This document shows positions 1-8,500 of a DNA stretch of 64,000 nucleotides, in pieces; position 1 is the stretch's first letter, and every line of letters begins with the position of its first letter. A program made the position numbers and the translations under genes. The notes beneath the pieces were generated by a model. It made no database searches and was not told the origin of the DNA. It worked only from the letters and a program-made list of their open reading frames with translations. This stretch comes from Burkholderiales bacterium RIFCSPLOWO2_12_FULL_65_40 (GTDB lineage Bacteria; Pseudomonadota; Gammaproteobacteria; Burkholderiales; Burkholderiaceae_C), in assembly GCA_001770955.1 (NCBI GenBank), contig MESL01000035.1, positions 99,865 through 163,864 on the forward strand, read 5' to 3'.

Positions 1-1
1 G

Positions 2-652
2 CTCGCCCTGGCCAGCCAGCAGCGCGCCGCCGCCGCCATCGCCGCCGGCTACTTCAAGGAGCAGATCGTCCCCGTCGAAATCGCCACCCGCAAGGGCACC
101 GTGCTGTTCCAGGAAGACGAGCATGTGCGCGCCGCCACCACGCTCGACGTGCTGGCCGGCATGAAGCCCGCGTTCAAGAAGGACGGCGGCACGGTGACGG
201 CTGGCAACGCCTCGGGCATCAACGACGGCGCCAGCGCCGTGGTGCTGGTGGCGGGCGACCGCGTGCAGGCCCTGGGCGTGAAGCCCCTGGCCCGCCTGGT
301 GGGCTACGCGCACGCCGGCGTGGACCCGGCCTACATGGGCATCGGCCCGGTGCCCGCCACGCAGAAGGTGCTGCAGCGCACCGGCCTGAAGGTGCAAGAC
401 ATGGACGTCATCGAAGCCAACGAAGCCTTCGCCGCTCAGGCCTGCGCCGTGGTGCAGGAGCTGGGCCTGGACCCGGCCAAGGTCAACCCGAACGGCTCTG
501 GCATTTCGCTCGGCCACCCGGTAGGCGCCACCGGTGCCATCATCACCACCAAGGCGATTGCCGAGCTGCACCGCACGGGCGGGCGCTACGCGCTGGTCAC
601 CATGTGCATCGGCGGCGGCCAGGGCATTGCGGCCATTTTTGAACGGGTTTGA
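2..652 (+). CDS. Acetyl-CoA C-acyltransferase (thiolase), 3' part
   Basis: C-terminal ~216 residues of a thiolase; the gene starts outside the window. Thiolases condense two acyl-CoAs or cleave 3-ketoacyl-CoA in fatty acid degradation or polyhydroxybutyrate synthesis. Visible are the NEAFAAQA motif, the GHPVGATGA motif carrying the catalytic His, and CIGGGQG near the C-terminus carrying the second catalytic Cys. The N-terminal nucleophilic Cys lies outside the window. The next gene is an acyl-CoA dehydrogenase on the same strand, which fits a beta-oxidation setting, although a repeat separates them. The substrate (acetoacetyl-CoA or longer) cannot be decided from this half. Confidence 0.93.
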   Translation, partial: LALASQQRAAAAIAAGYFKEQIVPVEIATRKGTVLFQEDEHVRAATTLDVLAGMKPAFKKDGGTVTAGNASGINDGASAVVLVAGDRVQALGVKPLARLVGYAHAGVDPAYMGIGPVPATQKVLQRTGLKVQDMDVIEANEAFAAQACAVVQELGLDPAKVNPNGSGISLGHPVGATGAIITTKAIAELHRTGGRYALVTMCIGGGQGIAAIFERV

Positions 653-670
653 GTCATTTTGGCCTCCAGC

Positions 671-712
671 GCATATCTAGAAAGCGCTGGCAGCTCTATT
701 TTCAATAGCAAA
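671..712. repeat. Comamonadaceae-type intergenic repeat, copy 1
   Basis: Short element with the core AAAGCGCTGGCAGCT followed by CAATAGCAAA, between the thiolase and acyl-CoA dehydrogenase genes. It shares the AGCGCT...CAGCT...ATAGC pattern with the copies near 3.26, 12.97, 15.3, 18.65, 45.5, 51.1 and 62.03 kb. Its function is unknown. Confidence 0.6.
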
Positions 713-724
713 CAATTCACTGCC

Positions 725-1891
725 ATGCTTCCCAACCCTTTCCTCAGCGCCGACGAGCAGGCCGAACTGCAGCTCTTCACCGAGTCGCTGGAGCGCTTCT
801 GCGACGCCGAGATCGAACCCCACTACCGCGCCTGGGAAAAGGCCGGCCGCGTGCCGCGCGAACTGCTGCGCAAGATGGGCGAGAACGGCTACCTCTGCGC
901 CGATGTGCCCGACACCTACGGCGGCCCGGGCGCCAGCGTGCATTTCTCGTTCGCCGTGGTCGAGGTGCTCTCTCGCCGGGGTTACGGCGGCTTTGTCGGC
1001 GGACTGCAGGTGCACAACGACATCATCCCGCCCTACCTGCTGCACTGCGGCACCGAGGCGCAGCGCCAGTACTGGCTGCCGCGCATGGCCAGCGGCGAGG
1101 CCATCGCCGCCATCGGCATGACCGAGCCCGGCGCGGGCAGCGACCTCAAGGCCATCCGCACCACCGCCAAACGCGACGGCGACCACTACGTCATCAACGG
1201 CAGCAAGATCTTCATCAGCAACGGCCAGAACTGCTACCTGCTGGTGCTCGCCGCCAAGACCGACCCGGCCCTGGGCGCCAAGGGCGTGAGCCTGTTCCTG
1301 GTGGACGCGGCCACGCCCGGCTTCACGCGCGGCCAGAACCTTGAAAAAATCGGCCAGCACGCGGGCGACACCTCCGAGCTGTTCTTCAACGACATGCGCG
1401 TGCCGGCAGACGCCCTGCTCGGCGGCGTGGAAGGCCAGGGCTTCGTGCAGATGATGCGCGAGCTGCCGCGCGAGCGCCTCATCATCGGCGTGCAGGCGGT
1501 GCACGGCGCCAAGGGGGCTTTGGACGCCACGCTCAAATACGTGCAGGAGCGCCAGGCCTTCGGCCAGCCCATCGGCCAGTTCCAAAACACGCGCTTCACG
1601 CTGGCCCAATGCGCCAGCGACATCGCCGCCGCCGAGGCCTTCCTGAACGCCAGCGTGGCCGCCTACCAGCAGGGCCAGCTCACGCCAGAGGCCGTGAGCG
1701 CGCTCAAGCTGCACACCACCGAGCTGTTCAGCCGCGTGGCCGACGCCTGCCTGCAGCTTTTTGGCGGCTACGGTTACATGGCCGAGTACCCGATCTCGCG
1801 CTTCTGGACAGACGCGCGCGTGCTGCGCATCTACGGCGGCACGTCGGAGATCATGAAGGAACTCGTCGCCCGTTCCTTGCTGGGACGCTGA
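725..1891 (+). CDS. Acyl-CoA dehydrogenase, LCAD-like
   Basis: FAD-dependent acyl-CoA dehydrogenase (388 residues, the usual family length) that introduces the 2,3 double bond in beta-oxidation. Typical segments are GMTEPGAGSDL and FISNG (FAD and substrate binding), QAFGQPI, and YGGTSEIMKELVAR at the C-terminus. The Glu used as base by medium-chain enzymes (YEGT) is Gly here. The ELPRERLI motif matches the long-chain/isovaleryl type, which carries its catalytic Glu there. The ATG at 725 was chosen over a TTG at 659 because the extra residues would be encoded by the repeat just upstream. It abuts the convergent DUF3297 gene with no spacer. Confidence 0.93.
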   Translation: MLPNPFLSADEQAELQLFTESLERFCDAEIEPHYRAWEKAGRVPRELLRKMGENGYLCADVPDTYGGPGASVHFSFAVVEVLSRRGYGGFVGGLQVHNDIIPPYLLHCGTEAQRQYWLPRMASGEAIAAIGMTEPGAGSDLKAIRTTAKRDGDHYVINGSKIFISNGQNCYLLVLAAKTDPALGAKGVSLFLVDAATPGFTRGQNLEKIGQHAGDTSELFFNDMRVPADALLGGVEGQGFVQMMRELPRERLIIGVQAVHGAKGALDATLKYVQERQAFGQPIGQFQNTRFTLAQCASDIAAAEAFLNASVAAYQQGQLTPEAVSALKLHTTELFSRVADACLQLFGGYGYMAEYPISRFWTDARVLRIYGGTSEIMKELVARSLLGR

Positions 1892-2152
1892 CTAGCGGTA
1901 GAAGACTTCCACCGCGCCCTTGAGCGTGATCATCAGCGGCTTGCCCTTGCGGTCCACCGTCTTGGGCGAGGGCACTTTCACCCAGCCTTCGCTGACGCAG
2001 TATTCCTCGACATCGGTGCGTTCCTTGCCGTTGATGCGGATGCCGATGTCGTGGTCGAACACGGCGCGGACATGGTGGGGACTGCGCGGGTCCACCGAGA
2101 GGCGGTCGGGCAATGCGGGACGTTCGGTGGCGGGGGTCGTGGCTTCGGTCAC
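1892..2152 (-). CDS. DUF3297 family protein
   Basis: Small (86 residues) cytosolic protein of a proteobacterial family with no assigned function. It is recognised by LSVDPRSPHHV, HDIGIRINGKERTDVEEYC and the C-terminal VEVFYR. The GTG at 2152 is chosen as start: it has an AGGA about ten bases upstream, and it is where family members begin (an acidic lead followed by LPDRLSVDPRS). The longer reading frame to 2281 would run into rdgC. It lies 25 bp downstream of rdgC on the same strand and is probably co-transcribed with it. Confidence 0.85.
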   Translation of the reverse strand: MTEATTPATERPALPDRLSVDPRSPHHVRAVFDHDIGIRINGKERTDVEEYCVSEGWVKVPSPKTVDRKGKPLMITLKGAVEVFYR

Positions 2153-2177
2153 GGAAATTTTCCTGTCGGTCAACGGT

Positions 2178-3176
2178 TTAGAACGGGGCTGAATCGGGGT
2201 CGGTGTCCACCGGCGCCGTGGCCGGTCCGGTGACCACACCGCCCGAGGCGCTCGCAGCCACCGCAGCGGCGGCGCTGGCAATGCCGCTCTCGGCCTCGCC
2301 GCCCAGCGCCTCGATGAGGTCGGGGATGAGCTTGCTCAATTCGCCCGTGGCAATGGCCACGTCGGTGTCAAAACCGCCGTCGTCTGCGGCCTTGTCCTCG
2401 AACACCGTGTCCAGAAAAGACACCTTCTTGAGCTGCAGCCCCTCGGTGAGCATGAACGACACGCGGTCATCCCAGGTCAGTGCCAGCTTGGTGGGCAGCT
2501 TGCCCGCCGCAATGTGCGCCTGCACTTCCTCGATGTCGAGCGGGTGGCGCGCATAGCGCACCACGGCCTTTTCCTCGTCGGCGGCCTTGAGCTCGCATTC
2601 GCGGTCCACCGTGAAACCCACGGGCGGCTCCTGCTCCTTGAGCCAGTGCGACATGGCGGCCTGCGGCGAGGTCTGGGTGCTGAGCAGCGCCACTGCAAAG
2701 CCGGGCGGCAGCAGCTCGACCAGCGTGCTCACCACCTCGTCGGCGCGCGCCTGGCTGCTGGTGTCGAGCACCAGCGTGCGCGCCTGCGGATCCATCCACA
2801 CCCAGGTCGAGCCCTGCTTGGTGAAGGCCATGGGCAGCAGGTCGAGCTTGGCCTCGTCCTTGAGGTCGCGCTTTTCCTTCTTGCCGGGCTTGCGACCGGT
2901 TTCCTGCTCGATGCGTTCGGCTTTTTCATTCACACGGCGCGCCAGCACCGAGCCAGGCAGCACCTTGGCCTCGACCATGAAGCGCAGAATCCACTGCCCG
3001 CCCACGGACTCGGCCAGCGGGCCATGCGCCTCGCCGCGCGGCGGCACGAAACCGAAAGATCGCTCCTGCGTCGCACCGCACTCCATGAATGGCGCCTTGT
3101 TCAGGGCCTCTTCCACCTGCTCCAGACCCACCTGCCACTGCGGCGCGATGCGGTACACGATCATGTTCTTGAACAA
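2178..3176 (-). CDS. rdgC: Recombination-associated protein RdgC
   Basis: RdgC is a ring-shaped, nucleoid-associated DNA-binding protein that modulates RecA filament formation. The 332-residue product starts MFKNMIVYRIAPQW and carries the family blocks FVPPRG, LPMAFTKQGSTWVW, LDTSSQARADEV and LALTWDDRVSFML. It is slightly longer than the usual ~300 residues because of an Ala/Thr/Pro-rich C-terminal tail. DUF3297 follows in the same orientation. The upstream region (3177-3468) holds an intergenic repeat and is shared with the divergent Spy/CpxP-like gene. Confidence 0.96.
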   Translation of the reverse strand: MFKNMIVYRIAPQWQVGLEQVEEALNKAPFMECGATQERSFGFVPPRGEAHGPLAESVGGQWILRFMVEAKVLPGSVLARRVNEKAERIEQETGRKPGKKEKRDLKDEAKLDLLPMAFTKQGSTWVWMDPQARTLVLDTSSQARADEVVSTLVELLPPGFAVALLSTQTSPQAAMSHWLKEQEPPVGFTVDRECELKAADEEKAVVRYARHPLDIEEVQAHIAAGKLPTKLALTWDDRVSFMLTEGLQLKKVSFLDTVFEDKAADDGGFDTDVAIATGELSKLIPDLIEALGGEAESGIASAAAAVAASASGGVVTGPATAPVDTDPDSAPF

Positions 3177-3254
3177 CGGACACCCTTTACGTAAAACCCG
3201 CCGAAACGGCCTTGGACCGCCATTGTCGGTCAGCCCTGCACGGCTTCTTCGGGG

Positions 3255-3300
3255 ATTGCTATATTATTTATAGCTTAAAGCGCTTATTTTAAAAGCGCAA
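3255..3300. repeat. Comamonadaceae-type intergenic repeat, copy 2
   Basis: AT-rich element containing TATAGCTTAAAGCGCTTATTT in the rdgC / Spy-like divergent region. Just to its right (about 3325-3351) is a small GGGCC...GGCCC hairpin followed by CTTTTTG, which resembles a weak rho-independent terminator on the plus strand. No transcript for it to terminate is evident. Confidence 0.6.
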
Positions 3301-3468
3301 AAGCCTATTTTCGTGCATAAAAACGGGCCCCGAAAAGGCCCTGCTTTTTGTCGCAACTTTACACAGTCTCACCCAACAGGCATGGCGGCGATACAGTGCC
3401 AGAGCACACTGAAACCCTGCCGCCTGAACACTGTACCGGCGGATTCACTGCAACGAAAGGACACCTCC

Positions 3469-4038
3469 ATGGCATTCATTCCCCGCCGCCTGGCCACCGC
3501 CGCCTTCATCGCCGCCCTGGCCCTGCCCGTCCTGGCGCAAAACGCGTCCACGGTTCCCGCTGGCGAAAACAGCGCCACCACCTCCGCCGCGCCCCAAGCA
3601 CGCCAGGCCCGTGATCCCGCCCGCATGCAGGAACGCCGAGAGATGCGCATGCAGAAGCGCATGACGCAGCATCTGGCCGACCTCAAGACCCGTCTGCAGA
3701 TCACACCCGCCCAGGAAGGCGTGTGGACCGAATTCGCCAACACGGTGCAATCGCACAAGCGGGCCCCGGGTATGAACCGCCAGGACATGGCCCAGCTGAC
3801 CACGCCCGAGCGCATCGACCGCATGCGGGCCCTGCGTGCCGAACGCGCCGCCGAAGCCGACCGCCACGGCGATGCCACCAAGGCGCTGTATGCCGCCCTG
3901 ACCCCGGCGCAGCAAAAAACCATGGACGAGCAAACCCTGCGCCACCACCGCAAGGGCAACCGAATGGGTGAGGGCAGGCACATGGGCCGGGGTGACCATG
4001 GCGGCATGCACCACCACGGCATGCACCGCATGCCGTGA
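3469..4038 (+). CDS. Spy/CpxP (LTXXQ) family periplasmic protein
   Basis: 189-residue exported protein. An N-terminal signal peptide (RRLATAAFIAALALPVLAQ) is followed by a mostly helical, charged domain with two LTXXQ-like motifs (LQITPAQ and LTPAQQKTMDEQ), as in Spy/CpxP-type periplasmic chaperones and metal-stress proteins. The last ~30 residues are rich in His, Met and Gly (GGMHHHGMHRMP) and could bind metal. The ATG at 3469 has a good AAAGGA site, while longer in-frame starts lack a signal peptide at the N-terminus. It may form a small envelope-stress unit with the PagL-like gene downstream. Confidence 0.82.
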   Translation: MAFIPRRLATAAFIAALALPVLAQNASTVPAGENSATTSAAPQARQARDPARMQERREMRMQKRMTQHLADLKTRLQITPAQEGVWTEFANTVQSHKRAPGMNRQDMAQLTTPERIDRMRALRAERAAEADRHGDATKALYAALTPAQQKTMDEQTLRHHRKGNRMGEGRHMGRGDHGGMHHHGMHRMP

Positions 4039-4043
4039 AACAC

Positions 4044-4071
4044 GGCTGCAGGCGTCCACGCGCCTGCAGCC
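4044..4071 (+). other. 11-bp inverted repeat between two envelope genes
   Basis: GGCTGCAGGCG and CGCCTGCAGCC form a perfect 11-bp stem with a 6-nt loop just after the Spy-like stop codon. No T-tract follows, so it is not a classical terminator. It could stabilise the upstream mRNA or be a protein-binding site. Confidence 0.55.
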
Positions 4072-4134
4072 AACCGGTGCTCCAGGGTCTACACTGGAAG
4101 GCAAAGTGACTTTGCCCCCAGGGAAGCCCGAACC

Positions 4135-4719
4135 ATGCCATTGACGCCCTCCACAGCCCTTGCGCACCGCGCCCTCGCAGCCTGTCTGCTGATGCTCGCC
4201 GCCCAGACTCCTGTGCAGGCACAACCAGCCGCGTTGGCGCAAGACGAAAGCTCCAGCCTGTACCTGCAGGCCGGGGCCGCCCGGGAGGACACCCAGGCCC
4301 TGACCATCGGCGCCACCCTGCCCTGGAATGGCTGGCAGAAGGAATGGTGGGGTGGTCAGGTGCGTGGCCACTGGGACTTTTACGCCAGCCAGTGGAGCGC
4401 CGACGGCGCGGCGGGCCGTATGCACAGCACGGTGCTGGGTGTCAGTCCCACCCTGCGCTGGAGACCCAACACCGGCCACAGCGCCTGGTTTCTCGAAGGG
4501 GGCCTGGGAGCCAACTACGGAAAGCCCCGTTTCGTGACATTGCACAAGGCCTTCAGCACCCGCTTCAACTTTGCCAGCCATGTGGCCGTGGGCTACAGCC
4601 ATGGTGCACAGCGCGAGCATGAATGGCAACTGCGGATCCAGCACAGCTCCAACGGCGGTTTCAAGAAACCCAACCCGGGTCAGAACTTCCTGCAATTGCG
4701 CTACGCGCGGCATTTCTGA
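4135..4719 (+). CDS. pagL: PagL-like lipid A 3-O-deacylase (acyloxyacyl hydrolase)
   Basis: Predicted outer-membrane beta-barrel (194 residues) with a signal peptide ending near PVQAQ. PagL removes the 3-O-linked acyl chain of lipid A at the outer membrane. The family signature is at the C-terminus: QHSSNGGFKKPN, with His170 and Ser172 matching the catalytic His/Ser. The third catalytic residue in the Pseudomonas enzyme, Glu 14 residues after the His, is Asn184 here if no gap is introduced. The protein ends in an aromatic (RHF), as outer-membrane barrels do. Family assignment is good; activity is less certain. Confidence 0.82.
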   Translation: MPLTPSTALAHRALAACLLMLAAQTPVQAQPAALAQDESSSLYLQAGAAREDTQALTIGATLPWNGWQKEWWGGQVRGHWDFYASQWSADGAAGRMHSTVLGVSPTLRWRPNTGHSAWFLEGGLGANYGKPRFVTLHKAFSTRFNFASHVAVGYSHGAQREHEWQLRIQHSSNGGFKKPNPGQNFLQLRYARHF

Positions 4720-4837
4720 CCCCCGGGGCACGCCGCACGCACCGGCGCCCCGATCCATCTCCTGCCACCCCATAACCACACCCGCCAGCACGGGGTGGTA
4801 CTGCTGCGCGGCCCATTTTCATGCACCACCCGCACCC

Positions 4838-4886
4838 TGTGGATAAACCTGTGTGAATTTCTGGAACAAATTGGCAGTTATCCACA
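4838..4886. promoter_or_regulatory. Inverted pair of perfect DnaA boxes
   Basis: TGTGGATAA at 4838-4846 and TTATCCACA at 4878-4886, facing each other with 31 bp between. Both match the DnaA consensus exactly. They form the left end of the oriC candidate. Confidence 0.8.
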
Positions 4887-4995
4887 GATTAATTCCGTCG
4901 CGCCAGGTTGTTCATTCGAGGGCGCCACAGAAAAACCCATCCACCCACACCCTTTGGCGGAACGCAAGCGACTGTCACCATGGAATAAAACCGCC

Positions 4996-5035
4996 TTATC
5001 CACAAAAAAGGGCCTGCTCTACTACTACTGCTATT
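4996..5035 (+). promoter_or_regulatory. Basal unwinding module 1 (DnaA box + trios)
   Basis: Perfect DnaA box TTATCCACA (4996-5004), an A-run, a GC cluster GGGCCTGCT, then CTACTACTACTGCTATT (5019-5035), which reads as 3'-GAT-5' trios on the opposite strand. A/T-rich DNA follows (GAAATATAG). The order and orientation match the bacterial basal unwinding system, in which DnaA loads from the box onto one strand through the trios. Confidence 0.7.
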
Positions 5036-5345
5036 GAAATATAGAGACCTTAGAGAACAACCCAAGGCCCTCTGGCGCCCGATGGCAAGGCCGCTTTTTC
5101 CGGCCGCCTGCAATGGCACGCGCCGCAAAGGTCCCTCGGACTTCAAGGTGCCTGCAAACCCGTTGGCAGAGGCATCCAGGCCCGGTGACAGGCGCGGGGT
5201 GATGGGGAGGGGTGCCACAGGGGTCGCGATGGCCTTGCTGGGCCTCTGGCGGCATTGACTGCCTTCACACGAGCGGGCTGCGTGCGTTCAACGTACCCCA
5301 AGGGGGCAGGACAAAGCTGTGGATGGTGCTGGCATAACCTGCGAC

Positions 5346-5354
5346 TTATCCACA
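5346..5354 (+). promoter_or_regulatory. Perfect DnaA box
   Basis: TTATCCACA between the two unwinding modules. A weaker candidate (TGTGGATGG, two mismatches) lies 28 bp upstream at 5318. Confidence 0.75.
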
Positions 5355-5464
5355 AGACAGGAGATTCCTGTGGTTTTATCCCTGCAGGCGGATCTTTCCA
5401 GTACCGCGGTTGCGCACAGCATGTGCCGGGTGCCAAGTCCTTGCCAGGCAAGCCAAAAAACGGC

Positions 5465-5502
5465 TTGTCCACAGCAGCCCCCGGTGCTTACTACTACTAC
5501 TA
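5465..5502 (+). promoter_or_regulatory. Basal unwinding module 2 (DnaA box + trios)
   Basis: TTGTCCACA (one mismatch from consensus, 5465-5473), GC cluster CAGCCCCCGG, then TACTACTACTACTA (5489-5502), followed by A/T-rich GGATATATAAGAG. Same strand and almost the same spacing (14-15 nt from box to trios) as module 1. Confidence 0.65.
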
Positions 5503-5584
5503 TGGATATATAAGAGAAAAGAGAAGACAGTCAGGTGCTGCGGCTGGGAGCGTTACCGCATGGGGTGCGGCCGCAAGGCGGCGC

Positions 5585-8500
5585 TCACTCCCGAGGCTGG
5601 CGCAACAGGCGCTCCAGGGTGCCCGCAGGCATGGGCTTGCCGAACAGGTAGCCCTGGAAGGCGGTGCAGCCTGCCTTGAGCAGCAGGGCGTGCTGCTCTG
5701 CGGTTTCCACGCCCTCGGCAATCACATCCAGTTTCAGGGTGCGGCTGAGGGCAATGATGGTGTCCACGATGGCGGCGTCGTTTGGATCGGTCAGCAGGTC
5801 GCGCACGAAGCTCTGGTCGATCTTGAGCTGGCTCAGCGGCATGCGCTTGAGGTAACTCAGAGACGAGTACCCCGTGCCGAAATCGTCCAGCGCAAAGCCC
5901 ACTCCCAGCTGGCGCAGTGCGGTCATGGTGGCGATGGCCTCGTCCATGTCCTCCACCAGCAGGCTTTCGGTCAGTTCCAGCTTGAGCCGGTGGGCGGGGG
6001 CCTCGTTGAACGCCAGGGCATGGGCGACGTCATCCACAAAGCTGTTGTTGCGGAACTGGCGTGAACTGACATTCACGGCCATGGTCAGGCCGCGCAGATG
6101 GGGGTCGGTTTTCCATTGCGCCAGCGTCTTGCAGGCCATGTGCAATACCCAGCGCCCCAGAGTCAGGATGAGGCCGGTCTCTTCGGCCAGCGGGATGAAC
6201 TGAACGGGCGATACCAGACCGCGCTCGGGGTGCTGCCAGCGCACCAGGGCTTCGACCCCCACGTACTGGTTGGATGCATTCACCTGGGGCTGGAAATGCA
6301 GCAGGAAATGCTGCTCCGACAACGCGGTGCGCAGGTCGGATTCCAGTGCAGCCCGTGCCGACACCACGGCCTGCATGTGGGGGTCGTAAAAACGCAGGGT
6401 GCTGCGCCCGGCGGTCTTGGCCTGGTACATCGCCAGGTCGGCCTGTTTGAGCAAGTCCAGCACGCGCGTCTGGTTTCCCAGGAAGGGGGCCACGCCGATG
6501 CTGGGTGTGCTGCGGTAGTGGAAGCCCGCCAGGTCGTAAGGCACCGACAGCGCCGCAAGCACCTTCTCGCCCACGCTGCGGGCCTCGATGGCCAGCATGT
6601 CGGGGTCGGGGCTCAGGGCTTCGAGCATCACCACGAATTCATCGCCCCCCAGGCGCGCCACCGTGTCCACGGTGCGCACGCAGCCATTGAGGCGCTGGGC
6701 CACCTGTTGCAACAGCAGATCGCCCTTGTCGTGGCCCAGGGTGTCGTTCAGCTGCTTGAAATTGTCCAGGTCGATGAACAGCAGCGCGCCCCCCTGGTGC
6801 TGGCGCTCGGCGTTGCCCAGGGCCTGGTGCATGCGGTCGAGCAGCAGCATGCGGTTGGGCAGGCCGGTGAGGGTGTCGAAGAACGCCAGACGCTGGATCT
6901 CACGGTCGGTGGCCTTGCGCTGGCGGATGTCGGTGTTGATCTCCAGAACCGATTCGGGTTGCCCGTGCTCGTCCTGCACCAGGGTCCAGTGCCCTTCCAT
7001 GTCGATCGCATGGCCCTCGCGATGGTGCTGCACGATTTCGCCAGCCCATTCACCATGCGCCAGCACCGCCTCGGTGGCACGCTGGAAGGCGGCCGTGTCG
7101 GGGTAGATCAACGCATTGATGGGCTGGCCAAGTGCCTGCTGCTGGGACCATCCATACACCCGTTCGGCGCTTTGGTTCCAGTAGGTGACGCGCTGTTGCA
7201 GGTCGCGCACCACGATGGCGTCCTGCGCCTTGTCCAGCAGCGATGCCTGGCGGCGGATGCGTGCGTCCGTGGCCTGGCGCTCGATTTCCCCCGAGGCACG
7301 TGCGGCGAAAATCTGCAGTGTCGTCGAGACGAAATCGGCATTGGCCAGCGGCTGGCGGAACAGCACGAAGATCAGCCCCGTGGGTTCGCCCGCGTTGCTG
7401 CACAGCTGTTGTCCGGCAAATCCCTGGGCCTGCAGGCGCGAGACGATGGGAGACCGGGGGTAGCGCAGCGCCAGACCGTGCGTGACGACGAACTGGCGCT
7501 GCGTCAGCAGGTGCTCGCTGGGTGTGCCATCCAGTTCGTATTCGACATTGGGCACCAGCTCGCCATTGATGACCAGGGCCAGCGAAACCGCCCGGGGTTT
7601 TCCGCCGGGCTGTGCAGGCAGCAGGCGGCCCACGGCCCCCACCTGGGCGCCCAGGGCTTCGGACATGTTGCGCGCCAGCTGGATAAAAAATTCGGTCCCG
7701 GTGGCGGCCGATACGGCGGCCGCCATCTTCAGCACCGAGGCCTGCAGCTGTTGCTGTTCCTTGCGTGCACGCAGGCTCATGATGCCGAAGGCCAGGTCGT
7801 TGGCCAGTTCCTGCAGCAGCTCGCTTTCTTCCGGGCCGATGTGCAGCACCTCGGGGGCGTACAGGTACAGCAGGCCGAAGGTGTGGTGGGCCGCGCGCAG
7901 CGGCAGGCTGATCACGCCATGAAAGCCTTGGCGGCGCATGCGCTCGGACAGGTTGGCAAATGACGGATCGGTCTGCACATCGCGCACGATGGTCGGCTGG
8001 CCCGAACGGATGGTGGCGCCTGCAGGCCCCTGGCCCTCGGGGTCGGTTCCGGACCAGGACACGCGCAGGGTGTCGAGATGATCGCCGTGGTCGCCGGCAT
8101 GGGCCACGATTTCGATGGTTTTTTTCGCATCGTCGTGGGCAAATCCCACCCAGCCCAGCCGGTACCCGCCAATGTCCACCACGATGCGGCAGACCGCCTG
8201 CAGCAAAGCGGCTTCGGAGGTGGCGCGCACCAGGGTTTCGTTGCAGCTGCTGAGCATGTGGCGTGCGCGGGCCATGCGCGCCAGTTCGCGCTGCGTGCGC
8301 AGCCGCTCGGTGACGTCGGTGGCCATCACCTGGCGCGCCTGCAGACCGTTGAACAGGATGCCGCGCGAGGACATCTCGATGTCCATCTCCGAGCCATCCT
8401 TGCGCAGATGCCTCCCCATGATGTTGTCGCGCCGCTTCTCGCGTGCAATGGCCCGGATCTCGTGGTGCAGCTGGGTGCGCTGGTCCGGTAGCCACAGGTC

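Larger units (their letters stand above)
4720..5584. other. oriC: Candidate chromosomal replication origin (oriC)
   Basis: An 865-bp gene-free interval. It contains four perfect DnaA boxes (TTATCCACA or its complement) at 4838, 4878, 4996 and 5346, a one-mismatch box TTGTCCACA at 5465, and two direct copies of the basal-unwinding arrangement DnaA box, GC-rich stretch, then CTACTACTAC trios and A/T-rich DNA. The few open frames here have no coding character or recognisable product. DnaA box and DnaA-trio architecture is established from Bacillus subtilis and conserved widely. That this is the working origin is inference. dnaA itself lies about 43 kb to the right. Confidence 0.7.

Noticed and set aside
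659..724. TTG start for the acyl-CoA dehydrogenase
   Set aside because: The extra 22 residues are encoded by the intergenic repeat and are not family-like; the ATG at 725 fits.
4795..5258. Several short open frames in the oriC candidate
   Set aside because: No ribosome-binding sites, no family resemblance, and they run through the DnaA boxes.
6098..7963. Long open frame antisense to the large GGDEF/EAL gene
   Set aside because: Same GC-driven shadow effect; no start context and the real GGDEF/EAL gene is on the other strand.
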